Shown: positions 19,208 through 28,457 of the stretch, piece after piece
Layout: the number at the start of each line of letters is the position of its first letter
How positions within the stretch are numbered: position 1 is the first letter of the stretch
Assembly (NCBI GenBank): GCA_964424455.1
Contig: CAYRJA010000010.1
Span: 1-45,048, forward strand
Source: CAYRJA01 sp964424455
GTDB lineage: Bacteria; Bacteroidota; Bacteroidia; Chitinophagales; UBA10324
Reading direction: 5' to 3'
DNA: 45,048 bases
Program-made: the position numbers and the translations under genes
Notes under the pieces: generated by a model
What the model was told of the DNA's origin: nothing
Seen by the model: only the letters and a program-made list of their open reading frames with translations
The model's database searches: none

Positions 19208-20152
19208 TTAAAATTTGTAGGCAAAACCTACACTGATAACTTCTTTTATCTGCGTACGCTTACCGGTTCCGCTTTGTACTTTTTCTCCATTTACAGTTTT
19301 GAATAACGGAACCTTCGTATCATCGTCGTATAATATATTGGTAGAAATACTCGCTGAAATAAATTTATTCACCTTCATACTCAACAGTCCTTCAAAGTTC
19401 ACATCAATATTTCCGCGGTTTGCCACATTCTTATCTGTGTAATTGTTAAAGAGGTTCAGCTTGGCAAGCAGGTTTACATTCTTAAAAATATCTTTTTGAA
19501 ATTTTGCAGCAAGTGATGCACCGAATTCAAACCGGACTTTCTTTCCGTGTTCAATCAGGTTTCCGTTTGAATCAAAAACTGCCGCATCATTTCCATAAGT
19601 TCCTGCATCAGCAATAGTAGTATTGCTTACAATGGTCATTCTTCCGGTAGCCGGTGAAATGAAAACGGAGAAATAATCCGTCGCTTTATAATCTAAACCC
19701 ATCGCTAACGAAAGATAAGCGGGGGCAAGAAATTCAGAAACGATTGTACTGTCATCAGGATAATTAAAGCCGGGAGCAAATTGTGTTCTGAAATTCAGAA
19801 GTGAGCTGTAAAAGAATTTTCCTTTTGCCAGTTTACCGAATTTAGAGGTCAGCTCAATACGGTCATCGTTTTTGCGAATGTCGTTACCATTGGTTTGATT
19901 TAACCCATAAGCCAATGTCAGATTGTTTTCCCATGAAGTTTTTTCAAACCGGTAGTTATAGAATCCATTGAAAAGACTGCTAAGAGAGAATGAGTTTTCT
20001 CCTCCTGCTGCCCAGTTACTGAAACCTGTTTGAGCAGTTCCTACGGATATAAATCCTCCTTTTTTCCATGTTGTATCCGCCGGAGGAGTTTGAGCGAATG
20101 CTGCAACTGTAACAGAGCAAAGCAGAATTACGGGGAATAACTTCCTCATCAT
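19208..20152 (-). CDS. DUF3078 outer-membrane-like protein
   Basis: A 314-residue protein with a signal peptide (ending near VAAFAQ) and the Bacteroidota DUF3078 pattern: WKKGGFISVGTAQTGFSNWAAGG near the mature N-terminus, then alternating strands with aromatic ends (NNLTLAYGLNQT, FYSSLLNFRTQFAPG) and a C-terminal VSVGFAYKF. The last residue is aromatic, as in outer-membrane barrels. Function is unknown. The gene follows mscL on the same strand (27-bp gap). A CTGTAACAG site (20107) overlaps the signal-peptide codons SVTVA. Confidence 0.82.
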   Translation of the reverse strand: MMRKLFPVILLCSVTVAAFAQTPPADTTWKKGGFISVGTAQTGFSNWAAGGENSFSLSSLFNGFYNYRFEKTSWENNLTLAYGLNQTNGNDIRKNDDRIELTSKFGKLAKGKFFYSSLLNFRTQFAPGFNYPDDSTIVSEFLAPAYLSLAMGLDYKATDYFSVFISPATGRMTIVSNTTIADAGTYGNDAAVFDSNGNLIEHGKKVRFEFGASLAAKFQKDIFKNVNLLAKLNLFNNYTDKNVANRGNIDVNFEGLLSMKVNKFISASISTNILYDDDTKVPLFKTVNGEKVQSGTGKRTQIKEVISVGFAYKF

Positions 20153-20179
20153 AGTATTAATAAATGTTTGGGTCAGAGA

Positions 20180-20557
20180 TTATTTTTTCAGAAGGTCGCG
20201 GATTTCTGCCAGCAGTTTTTCCTCAGCAGATGGAGCCGGAGGCGCTGCAGGAGCCGCCGCTTCTTTTTTCTTTACAGAGTTCATGGCTTTAATTACAATG
20301 AAAAGAGAAAAAGCGATAATAATAAAAACAAAAGTTGCCTGAATGAATTTTCCATACGCAACGCTGGCTTCGCCGACCTTCATACTGAGTCCTGAAAAAT
20401 CAATTCCTCCGGTGAGTACACCAATTACCGGCATAATAACATCACCAACAAGAGAACTAACAATAGCGCCAAATGCACCGCCGATAACTACTCCTACTGC
20501 AAGGTCAACTACGCTGCCTTTCATAGCGAAATCACGAAACTCTTTTAACATTCCCAT
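20180..20557 (-). CDS. mscL: Large-conductance mechanosensitive channel MscL
   Basis: A 125-residue MscL. It has the N-terminal amphipathic EFRDFAMKGSVVDLAVGVVIGGAFGAIV with TM1, a short periplasmic loop, TM2 (FVFIIIAFSLFIVIKAMN) and a cytoplasmic helix ending EEKLLAEIRDLLKK. The KKKEAAAPAAP linker is Ala/Pro-rich. The channel opens under membrane tension to release solutes on osmotic downshock. Length and topology are typical. Confidence 0.96.
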   Translation of the reverse strand: MGMLKEFRDFAMKGSVVDLAVGVVIGGAFGAIVSSLVGDVIMPVIGVLTGGIDFSGLSMKVGEASVAYGKFIQATFVFIIIAFSLFIVIKAMNSVKKKEAAAPAAPPAPSAEEKLLAEIRDLLKK

Positions 20558-20690
20558 AAAAAATGATTTTATTGTTTATTAAAAAATGATGTCGGGACAA
20601 AACTAAAATAAAAATTAGCTTTTTATTATATCTATTAAAAGTCTGCTATTAAACTTTGTGATACAACTTTTCTGACGGACATTCGCAGAA

Positions 20691-21365
20691 ATGAAAATTG
20701 AAGAGATAAAACTGAGGATTCAGGAATATCAATCCCGGGGGCTTCGACTGTTTACGACCTGCTCTTTTCAATCTCATAGTCTTGTCCTTTTACACATACT
20801 GACGAAGATTGACAAAAGCATTCCGGTTTTTTTCTTAAACACCGGATACCATTTTCCCGAAACCATTGCCTTTAAAGATGAAATAGCAAAACGGTTCGAT
20901 ACAACTGTAACAGATTTGTTTTCGCCTGTTCCTAAATCCCTACAGAAAGATGCCAAAGGGAAACTACTCTTTGCTTCTGACCCTGACTTCTGCTGTTACC
21001 TGAATAAGACTCTGCCGCTCGAACCGGTACTCCATGAATACGATATATGGATAAATGGCGTGCGTGCCGATCAAAGCGCTGTCAGAAAAAAGTTTAAGAT
21101 AGAAGAGCCTGCACCGCACGGTTGTATCCGTTTTCATCCGATGCTTGACTGGACACCTAAGATGATTCACGATTATTTGAAGCAATACAATATTCCGCAT
21201 CATCCGCTTGAATCAAAAGGATATTTAAGTATCGGTTGTGAACCCTGTACACAGAAATTCAATCCTGAAATGGGCGAGCGTGATGCTCGTTGGTATGGTT
21301 TAAAAAAGGTAGAGTGCGGACTGAATACTGATTTGGTTGGTGAGAAAGGTTTAAATGAACATTAA
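20691..21365 (+). CDS. cysH: APS/PAPS reductase, [4Fe-4S] type
   Basis: A 224-residue phosphosulfate reductase. It has a P-loop-like TTCSFQSHSLVLLH, LNTGYHFPET, and the residues that mark the iron-sulfur, APS-preferring subgroup: paired Cys101-Cys102 and Cys183-x2-Cys186. The C-terminal ECGLN carries the catalytic cysteine (Cys209). It should reduce adenylyl sulfate (or PAPS) to sulfite in sulfate assimilation. No other cys genes are adjacent; an epimerase follows 18 bp later on the same strand. Confidence 0.88.
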   Translation: MKIEEIKLRIQEYQSRGLRLFTTCSFQSHSLVLLHILTKIDKSIPVFFLNTGYHFPETIAFKDEIAKRFDTTVTDLFSPVPKSLQKDAKGKLLFASDPDFCCYLNKTLPLEPVLHEYDIWINGVRADQSAVRKKFKIEEPAPHGCIRFHPMLDWTPKMIHDYLKQYNIPHHPLESKGYLSIGCEPCTQKFNPEMGERDARWYGLKKVECGLNTDLVGEKGLNEH

Positions 21366-21383
21366 GTATAACTCATAACAAAA

Positions 21384-22313
21384 ATGAAAGTGTTAATCAC
21401 CGGTGGAGCCGGCTATATTGGAACTGAATTAATTTACCGTCTTGCTGCCAATCCTGAAATCGAAAGTATTACTGTCTATGATAATTTGGATAGAGGCAAT
21501 TATAATCTTTTCCTTTGTGACCGAATCGTAACTACAAAAGTACGGTTTGTTAATGGAGACATATTAGACTCTCGTAAGATTCGTAAAACTCTCGAAGGAA
21601 TTGATAAAGTAGTTCATCTGGCAGCAAAAGTTACTACCCCGTTTGCCAATATTGATTCACATTCTTTTGAACAAATCAATCACTGGGGAACAGCAGAGTT
21701 GATTTATGCTGTAGAAGAAAGTGATGTGAAGCAATTTATTTTCATGAGCAGTTCTTCCGTTTATGGTTCATCAAAGGAAGAGGTGGCAGAAAGTACTCCG
21801 CCTTCGCCGGATAGTTTTTATGCTATGAGTAAATGGCGTGGTGAAGGACATGTTCAAAGAATATTTGAAAAAATTAATACTCAGATTCTGCGCTGTGGTA
21901 ATGTGTATGGCTACAGCAAGAGTATGAGATTCGATGCAGTAATTAACCGCTTTATGTTCGATGCAAACTATGCTAACAGAATAACCATACACGGAAACGG
22001 TAAACAGTTTCGTTCATTTATTCATGTTGAAAAGGTAACACACATTCTGGAACAAATGCTGTTACAGCAGATTCCTTCAGGCACGTATAATCTTTCTGAT
22101 AAAAATATACAGATAATGGAGTTGGTAAATGTGATTAAGCAACTCTATCCTGATTTGGAATTTTTATTTATTAATCAGCATCTTGAAATGCAACAAATGA
22201 AGGTAAAACCGGAAAGTAATCTCTACAAATTAATCCCTCTGCCTTCCTCAGATATTTTAGAAGAATTGAAAAGATTTAAAGAAAATTTTTCATTCTATCC
22301 TGCTTTAAATTAA
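21384..22313 (+). CDS. NAD-dependent sugar epimerase/dehydratase (extended SDR)
   Basis: A 309-residue extended short-chain dehydrogenase/reductase. The NAD-binding GGAGYIG is at residues ~7-13, DNLDRGN follows strand 2, MSSSSVYG carries the active-site serine and YAMSK the Tyr-Lys pair. The family includes UDP-glucose 4-epimerases and related nucleotide-sugar enzymes; the substrate cannot be set from sequence. It begins 18 bp after cysH and probably shares its transcript. It is convergent with the 5'-nucleotidase gene (10 bp between stops). Confidence 0.85.
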   Translation: MKVLITGGAGYIGTELIYRLAANPEIESITVYDNLDRGNYNLFLCDRIVTTKVRFVNGDILDSRKIRKTLEGIDKVVHLAAKVTTPFANIDSHSFEQINHWGTAELIYAVEESDVKQFIFMSSSSVYGSSKEEVAESTPPSPDSFYAMSKWRGEGHVQRIFEKINTQILRCGNVYGYSKSMRFDAVINRFMFDANYANRITIHGNGKQFRSFIHVEKVTHILEQMLLQQIPSGTYNLSDKNIQIMELVNVIKQLYPDLEFLFINQHLEMQQMKVKPESNLYKLIPLPSSDILEELKRFKENFSFYPALN

Positions 22314-22323
22314 TTCAGTTTTC

Positions 22324-23109
22324 CTATTCTGCTGAAATTCTGTTCATTGATGGCATCTGAATTTTTTTTCCATCTGCTGTTAATTCCTGCAGATAGATAA
22401 TCAGCATATCACGGAACAGCACATTCAATTCTTGTTGAGGATATTCTTTCAACATAAAGCAATTATCTCCCCCGTTAGCTAAATAATCCGAACAAACGAG
22501 AGAGTAAATTTTGTTGGTATCAAGTGGCTGTTGTTGGATAGAAATATTTGTAACTTTTTTATCATGAATAGAATACTTCATTCCAGATACAGGCCATCCT
22601 CCGTCAGCAACTGCAACATTCATTAGTTGTTGTATAGTACTGCCTTTTATTTTAAGCAGCACAACACGATTGTCAAACGGCATTAGTTCGTAAATCTTTC
22701 CGACTGTTACATTTCCGGGCGGTAAAGACATCAAGCGGATGCCGCCAAAGTTTACAATACAGAAATCAATCGGTTGATGAGCATAATCCATTCCTTTCTT
22801 CAGAATTATATCCGCCATCAAGTTTCCGAGAGAACCTTCCGGCTGTGAGTTAATCAGTATAGACTCATTCTGTGCAATTACTACATTCATTTTTGCGAAT
22901 AAACTGTCTTTATATGGCTGAATAGTTTTTAACATATCTGAATCTGCCGACATACTGTTATTGATTCCGTACTTCTCAGAAGTGTTGCTGGTTACATAAA
23001 CTTTAGGAGAGCAACTGTAACAGAGTAATGATAAAGTAAGAGCAACAAAGTATAAAAGACATAGGTTGGATAATTTCAACTTGCTAAATCTTAAATATTG
23101 CAAATTCAT
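22324..23109 (-). CDS. Lipoprotein with 5'-nucleotidase C-terminal domain
   Basis: A 261-residue protein with a hydrophobic N-terminus ending in a lipobox-like LCYSC (Cys33 the likely lipidation site). It matches only the C-terminal, substrate-specificity half of UshA-type 5'-nucleotidases: NSQPEGSLGNLMADIIL, VNFGGIRLMSLPPGNVT, ELMPFDNRVVLLKIKG and SDYLANGGDNC. The metal-binding catalytic half is absent and is encoded by a separate gene at 34012. The two may work together as a split enzyme on nucleotides in the periplasm. It lies 11 bp downstream of the mutase gene. Confidence 0.85.
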   Translation of the reverse strand: MNLQYLRFSKLKLSNLCLLYFVALTLSLLCYSCSPKVYVTSNTSEKYGINNSMSADSDMLKTIQPYKDSLFAKMNVVIAQNESILINSQPEGSLGNLMADIILKKGMDYAHQPIDFCIVNFGGIRLMSLPPGNVTVGKIYELMPFDNRVVLLKIKGSTIQQLMNVAVADGGWPVSGMKYSIHDKKVTNISIQQQPLDTNKIYSLVCSDYLANGGDNCFMLKEYPQQELNVLFRDMLIIYLQELTADGKKIQMPSMNRISAE

Positions 23110-23120
23110 CCTTTTGTTGT

Positions 23121-24698
23121 TTATCCTTTGTATTCGCCAAACACTTCCCTCAGCGATCCTGCTATTTCTCCGAGCGTGGCATAACTTTCAACCGCTTCTA
23201 TCACTGTCGGAATCAGATTTTCTTCTGTCCCTGCTTTTTGCTGTAATTGCTGTAACAGTAACTTGACTTTATCGTTGTCGCGTTTTGCACGGAGTGTTTT
23301 AAGTTTTTCTATTTGAATGGTTCGGATGGATTCATCAATCCGGAGATTTTTCTCATAAGGTTTTTCTTTCGTCTGATATTTATTTACTCCTACAATAATT
23401 TTTTCTTCTCTCTCTATCTTCTTAGTGTAATTATAAGACGATCGGGCAATTTCTTCCTGCATATATCCCTGCTCTATTGCACTCACCGCACCGCCCATTG
23501 CATCTATCTTCTCTATGTATTTCCATGCTGCTTTCTCCACTTCGTCAGTCAGCGACTCAATAAAGAATGAGCCGGCAAGCGGATCTACCGTTTCTGTAAC
23601 ACCACTTTCATAAGCTATTATTTGCTGAGTGCGCAATGCAATTGCCGCCGCTTCTTCCGTCGGAAGTGAAAGCGCTTCATCGTACCCGTTGGTATGCAAG
23701 GATTGTGTACCTCCCAGCACTGCTGCCATTGCCTGAACTGTAACACGCACTATATTATTCATCGGCTGCTGTGCCGTTAATGTTGAGCCGCCTGTCTGAG
23801 TATGGAAGCGGCACATCTGCGCCCGTGGATCAGTAGCACCAAGCTCTCTTGTAATTTTTGCCCACATCCTTCTTGCTGCACGAAATTTTGCCACTTCTTC
23901 AAATAAATTATTGTGTGCATTGAAGAAGAAAGAAATCCGTTTTGCAAAAACATTTATATCCAGCCCTTTTGCTATTGCTGCTTTCAGGTATGCTTTTCCG
24001 TTTGCCAAAGTGAAAGCCAACTCCTGCACCGCATCAGAGCCTGCTTCTCGAATGTGGTAACCGCTAACTGATATAGTATTCCAGTTAGGTATTTCGCGAC
24101 TGCAGAAATCAAAAATATCAGTAATCAGCCGCATGGATGGCTTCGGCGGATAGATGTAAGTACCTCTTGCAGCATACTCTTTTAGAATATCATTCTGAAC
24201 AGTGCCGGATATTTTTTTTATATCTGCTCCTTGCCGTTTGGCTAATGCAACATAAAATGACAGCAGAATAAATGCCGTCGAATTAATGGTCATAGAAGTA
24301 GAAATCTTTTCAAGTGAAATTCCTTTGAAAAGTATTTCCATGTCTTCAAGTGAATCAATAGCCACTCCTACTTTCCCTACTTCTCCTTCTGCCATATCAT
24401 GATCACTGTCGTAGCCGATTTGTGTAGGTAAATCGAACGCCACTGACAAACCGGAAGTGCCTTGCTGTAACAGATAATGATATCGCTTATTGGATTCTTC
24501 TGCAGTAGAAAATCCGGCATACTGCCGCATCGTCCACAGTTTGTTACGATACATTGTTGAATGAACACCTCTTGTAAATGGAAATTCTCCGGGTAATTCA
24601 TTTACAGGATGAGTGAGCTCTGTATAGAGCGCCTGCACTTCTATATCTGCATCGGTAAAGAATTTTTTTTCTTCTTTATTTTCAGATGATTTCTTCAT
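23121..24698 (-). CDS. Methylmalonyl-CoA mutase, catalytic (large) subunit without B12-binding domain
   Basis: A 525-residue acyl-CoA mutase catalytic barrel: FPFTRGVHSTMY, TMRQYAGFSTAEESN, GLSVAFDLPTQIGYDSDH, SGYHIREAGSDA and RFHTQTGGSTLTAQQP. Tyr60 in RQYAGF and the arginine of YAARGTY (Arg178) are the residues expected for methylmalonyl-CoA; isobutyryl- and 2-hydroxyisobutyryl-CoA mutases usually differ there. The C-terminal cobalamin-binding domain (DxHxxG) is missing, so a separate small subunit must exist outside the window. It interconverts methylmalonyl-CoA and succinyl-CoA. A B12-regulated uptake operon lies nearby. Confidence 0.9.
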   Translation of the reverse strand: MKKSSENKEEKKFFTDADIEVQALYTELTHPVNELPGEFPFTRGVHSTMYRNKLWTMRQYAGFSTAEESNKRYHYLLQQGTSGLSVAFDLPTQIGYDSDHDMAEGEVGKVGVAIDSLEDMEILFKGISLEKISTSMTINSTAFILLSFYVALAKRQGADIKKISGTVQNDILKEYAARGTYIYPPKPSMRLITDIFDFCSREIPNWNTISVSGYHIREAGSDAVQELAFTLANGKAYLKAAIAKGLDINVFAKRISFFFNAHNNLFEEVAKFRAARRMWAKITRELGATDPRAQMCRFHTQTGGSTLTAQQPMNNIVRVTVQAMAAVLGGTQSLHTNGYDEALSLPTEEAAAIALRTQQIIAYESGVTETVDPLAGSFFIESLTDEVEKAAWKYIEKIDAMGGAVSAIEQGYMQEEIARSSYNYTKKIEREEKIIVGVNKYQTKEKPYEKNLRIDESIRTIQIEKLKTLRAKRDNDKVKLLLQQLQQKAGTEENLIPTVIEAVESYATLGEIAGSLREVFGEYKG

Positions 24699-24767
24699 GG
24701 AATAATTTAAGAACAGTTTGAGTATTTATTTTCTGCTCCATTTTTAGTCAGGAATTTTTCTGAACTA

Positions 24768-25298
24768 TCAATAAATCTTCTTCACCTCTGCCTTAATTGT
24801 ATCAAGCGCTTTTTGAGTAGGCAGCGCCTGTTCATTACTGATAAAGTATTCGATAATACGACGGCTCAGATCTTTCCCTTGTGCAGCTTCCGGCAGTTCA
24901 ACCGCACAACGATTAATGATGCTGACAATTTCTTCTTTCACTTGCACAATCATCATCCATGTGTTGCCGCTTACATAAATCTGCTGGGCAAGATTATGTT
25001 CATATTCCATTCGAATATTGGAAATAAGCGCCAACTGCAGATCGCGGGCATTCATACCCGGTTTGTTCACGCGATGGATAAGATTGTTAGGAGAAATTCT
25101 TTCCAGAAAAAGGGTCAGTCGTTCATACGCCTGTAAACGAATAGGAAGTGATGTTTTATAATTTTCGACACGTACTTCCAACTGTCTTTTTTCATGTTCC
25201 GACTGTAGGAAGATTTTTAAAAGCAGATAAGCGGTAATTAAAACAACTACTGCCGGTAAAGTGTATTTTAAAATTTCAAGGATGTCCGTCCAAACCAT
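24768..25298 (-). CDS. Conserved Bacteroidota membrane-anchored protein, unknown function
   Basis: A 176-residue protein with one transmembrane segment near the N-terminus (residues ~10-30: YTLPAVVVLITAYLLLKIF), followed by a charged, mainly helical cytoplasmic-looking domain (LPIRLQAYERLTLFLERISP, NIRMEYEHNLAQQIYVS). Similar proteins are widespread in Bacteroidota, with no assigned role that I know of. ATG at 25298 (MVWTDILEIL) is preferred; an in-frame start at 25331 adds 11 residues. It sits between the mutase gene and the B12 operon. Confidence 0.72.
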   Translation of the reverse strand: MVWTDILEILKYTLPAVVVLITAYLLLKIFLQSEHEKRQLEVRVENYKTSLPIRLQAYERLTLFLERISPNNLIHRVNKPGMNARDLQLALISNIRMEYEHNLAQQIYVSGNTWMMIVQVKEEIVSIINRCAVELPEAAQGKDLSRRIIEYFISNEQALPTQKALDTIKAEVKKIY

Positions 25299-25409
25299 TA
25301 GATTAAATTTTTGAAGGACGAAATTAATCAATTACCGCGTTATACCGGCTTGTGATTTAAGATTTGAAATTTTTCAGTCTTGTAATAAAACCTCTCTGTT
25401 ATTTTCCCG

Positions 25410-26447
25410 CTACTTAAAATAAAAGCTGTTAGGAATAATTCCTGCTAAAAAATTTGTAACAACGTTTCCATCCGGCTTGTAGATATATACTTTGCCTCGC
25501 TGTACATAGTCTATCGCATCTGAGATATAAATATTGCCATTGTTCGGATTAATGCCTAAGCCATAGAAGTTTCTTCCGTTTGATGCAATCAGTTCTGTTG
25601 ATGGAAGCAGGGTATCTGTAACAGCCATACCGTAACAGTTCTTGTTAAGGAAATATAAAATATCTCTGCCGCCGTTAATGTTGAGCCGCCAGGGTGAGTC
25701 TGTTTTTTTATCAAATGACCATGAATATTCAATAGTGTTATCAACCGGATTAATGCGATGTAAAGAAGCTTTTGGATTACCCGACTTTCCCGCACAAAGA
25801 ATCCATAGTTTACTGTTTTTATCTTCAACGATAGAATTAGAGCCATATCCTATAATAATGCTGTCAGAAATCATATCGTTAGATGAATTGATAACATAGA
25901 GTTTGTTGCTGTGCTCATTTGTAACAAACACTTTTCCGTAAGCAAGTAGAAGTTCCTGAGTCTGACCCGGGCATGGAATTGTTCCTGTTACAGTGTTACT
26001 GTTTAAATCAACTACCGAAATGGCATTAGCATACATATCAGAAATGTATGCTTTACTATTGCTGACCGGGAGAAAATATCGTGGTGATTTCAATCCTGAA
26101 ATAGTCGCTGTTGAAACGAATGTAGAGGGATTGACAACCTCTATTTTCCCTGAATTGTTTACTATGATATATACTTTTCTATTGAATAAATATATACTCT
26201 GGCACACATCCCCCAATGGACGATGATTAGCCGGTTGAAATAAATCCTCTACGGCATCAGTCATTCCGTCTGCATAATAACTCACCATTGCATTACCGAA
26301 TTGAAAATTTCCCTCATTGGTTATATAAACTCCATTATTGCCCTGCGAAATAGTTGTGCTTTTCTCTGATACCGGTGGTATATCTTTTTTACAGGATACA
26401 AAGAGTAACACACTTGCTGTTACACAAAATAAAATTCTCTTAATCAT
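25410..26447 (-). CDS. YncE-like beta-propeller surface lipoprotein (BtuG-like)
   Basis: A 345-residue lipoprotein: MIKRILFCVTASVLLFVSC ends in a lipobox with Cys19. The rest is a DUF5074/YncE-type seven-bladed propeller (NGVYITNEGNFQFGNA, RPLGDVCQSIYLFNRKVYIIVNNSGKIEVVN, VVDLNSNTVTGTIPCPGQTQELL). It is the last gene of the riboswitch-controlled B12 operon. In Bacteroides, BtuG proteins of this kind bind corrinoids on the surface and sit on BtuB; that function is inferred here from fold and position. ATG 26447 overlaps the previous gene by 8 nt; 26456 is also possible. Confidence 0.82.
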   Translation of the reverse strand: MIKRILFCVTASVLLFVSCKKDIPPVSEKSTTISQGNNGVYITNEGNFQFGNAMVSYYADGMTDAVEDLFQPANHRPLGDVCQSIYLFNRKVYIIVNNSGKIEVVNPSTFVSTATISGLKSPRYFLPVSNSKAYISDMYANAISVVDLNSNTVTGTIPCPGQTQELLLAYGKVFVTNEHSNKLYVINSSNDMISDSIIIGYGSNSIVEDKNSKLWILCAGKSGNPKASLHRINPVDNTIEYSWSFDKKTDSPWRLNINGGRDILYFLNKNCYGMAVTDTLLPSTELIASNGRNFYGLGINPNNGNIYISDAIDYVQRGKVYIYKPDGNVVTNFLAGIIPNSFYFK

Positions 26448-27432
26448 GGTGTACAATTAGTTTTTTTGTCATGGTTATTTCAGCGCTTTTTATAGTTAAA
26501 AAATACAATCCGTCGGGCAGTGATGTAGTATCTAAGGATACTATTTGTGCAATATCTTTCCATACTGTTACAGTTTGCCCTAAGTTATTGGTAAGTGTTA
26601 CTTCCTTTATTCTATCTGTCAAACCGCCTTGAATAAATATACCTCTGTCCGCGGGATTGGGATAAATATTTATAGAAGCACTGTTTAATAAATCACGACT
26701 GTTTGTTATTGACTGATTGATTACACCCACTGCATCAAGGTCAAAACCGCCGGACGGAAAGGGTGTGTTCCATTGATCGTTTACTTTATTTCCGTATTGA
26801 TCATGAGTGGCGTATTCATCCTGAATACACCCGACTACATCAATTACCTTCACGTGTGTTACAGCATTTACATTTAATCCGGATTGATTAGACAGTTGCT
26901 GCAAATCAAATGGTGTTCCATAGGAAGCGCGGTATTTACCGGCAAGGTTATCAATCTTTGTAGCATCCAGTTCGCCAAAGCCGGAAATCTGCACTGTATC
27001 CTGAGTGTACGAAGTAGCGGGGAAACGAAAGTAATTTACTCCATCTGAGCTAACTTCCACAAAAGCCAATTCAAGAAAAGTGTCATTAAATCCATTTTCA
27101 AAAACAGCAAAGTCCCAACCGGATTCGTCGGCTATCGGATAGTCAAATGTTACAATAGCATAGCCGCCATCACCTAAACTTACTACTCCGTTTTCTCCTG
27201 CCTTGCCAAGAGCCATAGCGCTATCCCCCGTACTTGCATACCCCAACAATTCATTTGAAATATCCTGATGTCCTCGTACTACTGTACAACCTGTTGCCCA
27301 TGATATAAAAACGGAACTGTCTTTATGAATAGCAGTTGTTCCCGGCTGACCCGCAGGTGGAGGAAACTGACCGTAAGCCTTTAGAAGTATAATTGGCAAT
27401 AGGCAAATTATAAATATTATATTTCTAATCAT
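26440..27432 (-). CDS. T9SS type A surface protein of the B12 operon
   Basis: A 330-residue secreted protein with a signal peptide (ending near LKAYGQ), a ~240-residue beta-rich domain (SWATGCTVVRGHQDI, LGDGGYAIVTFDYPIAD, GWDFAVFENGFNDTFLELAFVEVSSDG, GGFDLDAVGVINQ) and a C-terminal type A T9SS sorting domain (INIYPNPADRG, LPDGLYFLTIKS). The start overlaps the DUF4465 stop as ATGA. The central domain has no name I can give with certainty; its place between the BtuB-like receptor and the propeller lipoprotein suggests corrinoid capture at the surface. Confidence 0.8.
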   Translation of the reverse strand: MIRNIIFIICLLPIILLKAYGQFPPPAGQPGTTAIHKDSSVFISWATGCTVVRGHQDISNELLGYASTGDSAMALGKAGENGVVSLGDGGYAIVTFDYPIADESGWDFAVFENGFNDTFLELAFVEVSSDGVNYFRFPATSYTQDTVQISGFGELDATKIDNLAGKYRASYGTPFDLQQLSNQSGLNVNAVTHVKVIDVVGCIQDEYATHDQYGNKVNDQWNTPFPSGGFDLDAVGVINQSITNSRDLLNSASINIYPNPADRGIFIQGGLTDRIKEVTLTNNLGQTVTVWKDIAQIVSLDTTSLPDGLYFLTIKSAEITMTKKLIVHHD

Positions 27433-28457
27433 TGTTTTATAAGTGTTTTGGATGTTACAAATGCATTCTCTGAAATAGTAATGTTATAAATGCCTTTAGG
27501 AAATTTCGTTAAAGGAATTTGTATTGAGGTTGAAAAAGTACTTTCTGTAAAAACTATTCTGCCTGTAATATCAGTGATTTTTATTTCTGCCAGATTGTGT
27601 TGAGTATTATTAAGCTGTACATTAATTAAATCACTTGAAGGGTTTGGAAACACATTAACTCCGGTTGAATTATTTATTTGATTCACCCCTGTTGCTACAT
27701 CTGCAGTTGAAAAATTATCAATGCAGAAATAAGCAGGAGTATTTATTCCAAAGGCTCCGGCATCACTTGATGACAATTCAAAGCTGAGACTATCCACATT
27801 TCCCAGTGAAGTCAGATCAACCCACTGCCAGGTTTTTACAATATAGTCCTGAGTATTGTTTGAAAAGCGATAATCAGCCAGATAAAATTCAACACTATCA
27901 TTGGTCATTACACCGCCATACCAATTGCGTATAGTAAGTTTAAACCAATCGGGATCGTTGCCCGTAGGTCCTCCAAATTTTTTTGCAAATGCATCGCCGT
28001 CTCTCATACTTAAAGCAGCAATGGTTGAATTGGTGATGTAAAAACCGTTTACAGCTTTTCCAATTGCTACTGCATTCAAATTAACCCTTGCAGCATAAGT
28101 GCCTTCAGCATAAATGGAAGAGCCATTATATCCGATGGCTGTTATGGCACTATATAAATTTACAAACCCGTCCGTGGTGCTGTCCTGCATGTTGCTGTAT
28201 GCCCATCCGGTTGCCCAATAAGAAAAGCCGGCATCATAGCTATTTTGAAAGATAGCATTGCCGCTAAGAAAAGTTGTTCCACCGGGTGATGTTGCACCAT
28301 CCCAATAGGAATTTGGAGCAAGCGTTAGTGATTCAAAATCAGAAACGGTTTGTGCATTTGCTTTCACACTTATCAATATCAATATTGAAAGTGCAAGTTT
28401 TTGTAATTGATTTTTCATTTTGCTGAAATTGATTGGTTGATTGATTTGTTTTGTCAT
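27429..28457 (-). CDS. DUF4465 protein with T9SS type A domain (BtuH-like)
   Basis: A 342-residue secreted protein. A signal peptide ends near VKANAQ. The DUF4465 domain follows (DFESLTLAPNSYWDG, GFSYWATGWAYSN, WFKLTIRNWYGG, SVEFYLADYRF, PAYFCIDNFS), then a type A T9SS sorting domain (VNVFPNPSSDLINV, FPKGIYNITI). In Bacteroides, DUF4465 lipoproteins (BtuH) bind cobamides at the surface; here the lipid anchor is replaced by a T9SS signal. Its ATG overlaps the receptor's stop codon (ATGA), implying coupling; an internal ATG at 28418 would give a tighter signal peptide. Confidence 0.83.
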   Translation of the reverse strand: MTKQINQPINFSKMKNQLQKLALSILILISVKANAQTVSDFESLTLAPNSYWDGATSPGGTTFLSGNAIFQNSYDAGFSYWATGWAYSNMQDSTTDGFVNLYSAITAIGYNGSSIYAEGTYAARVNLNAVAIGKAVNGFYITNSTIAALSMRDGDAFAKKFGGPTGNDPDWFKLTIRNWYGGVMTNDSVEFYLADYRFSNNTQDYIVKTWQWVDLTSLGNVDSLSFELSSSDAGAFGINTPAYFCIDNFSTADVATGVNQINNSTGVNVFPNPSSDLINVQLNNTQHNLAEIKITDITGRIVFTESTFSTSIQIPLTKFPKGIYNITISENAFVTSKTLIKQ

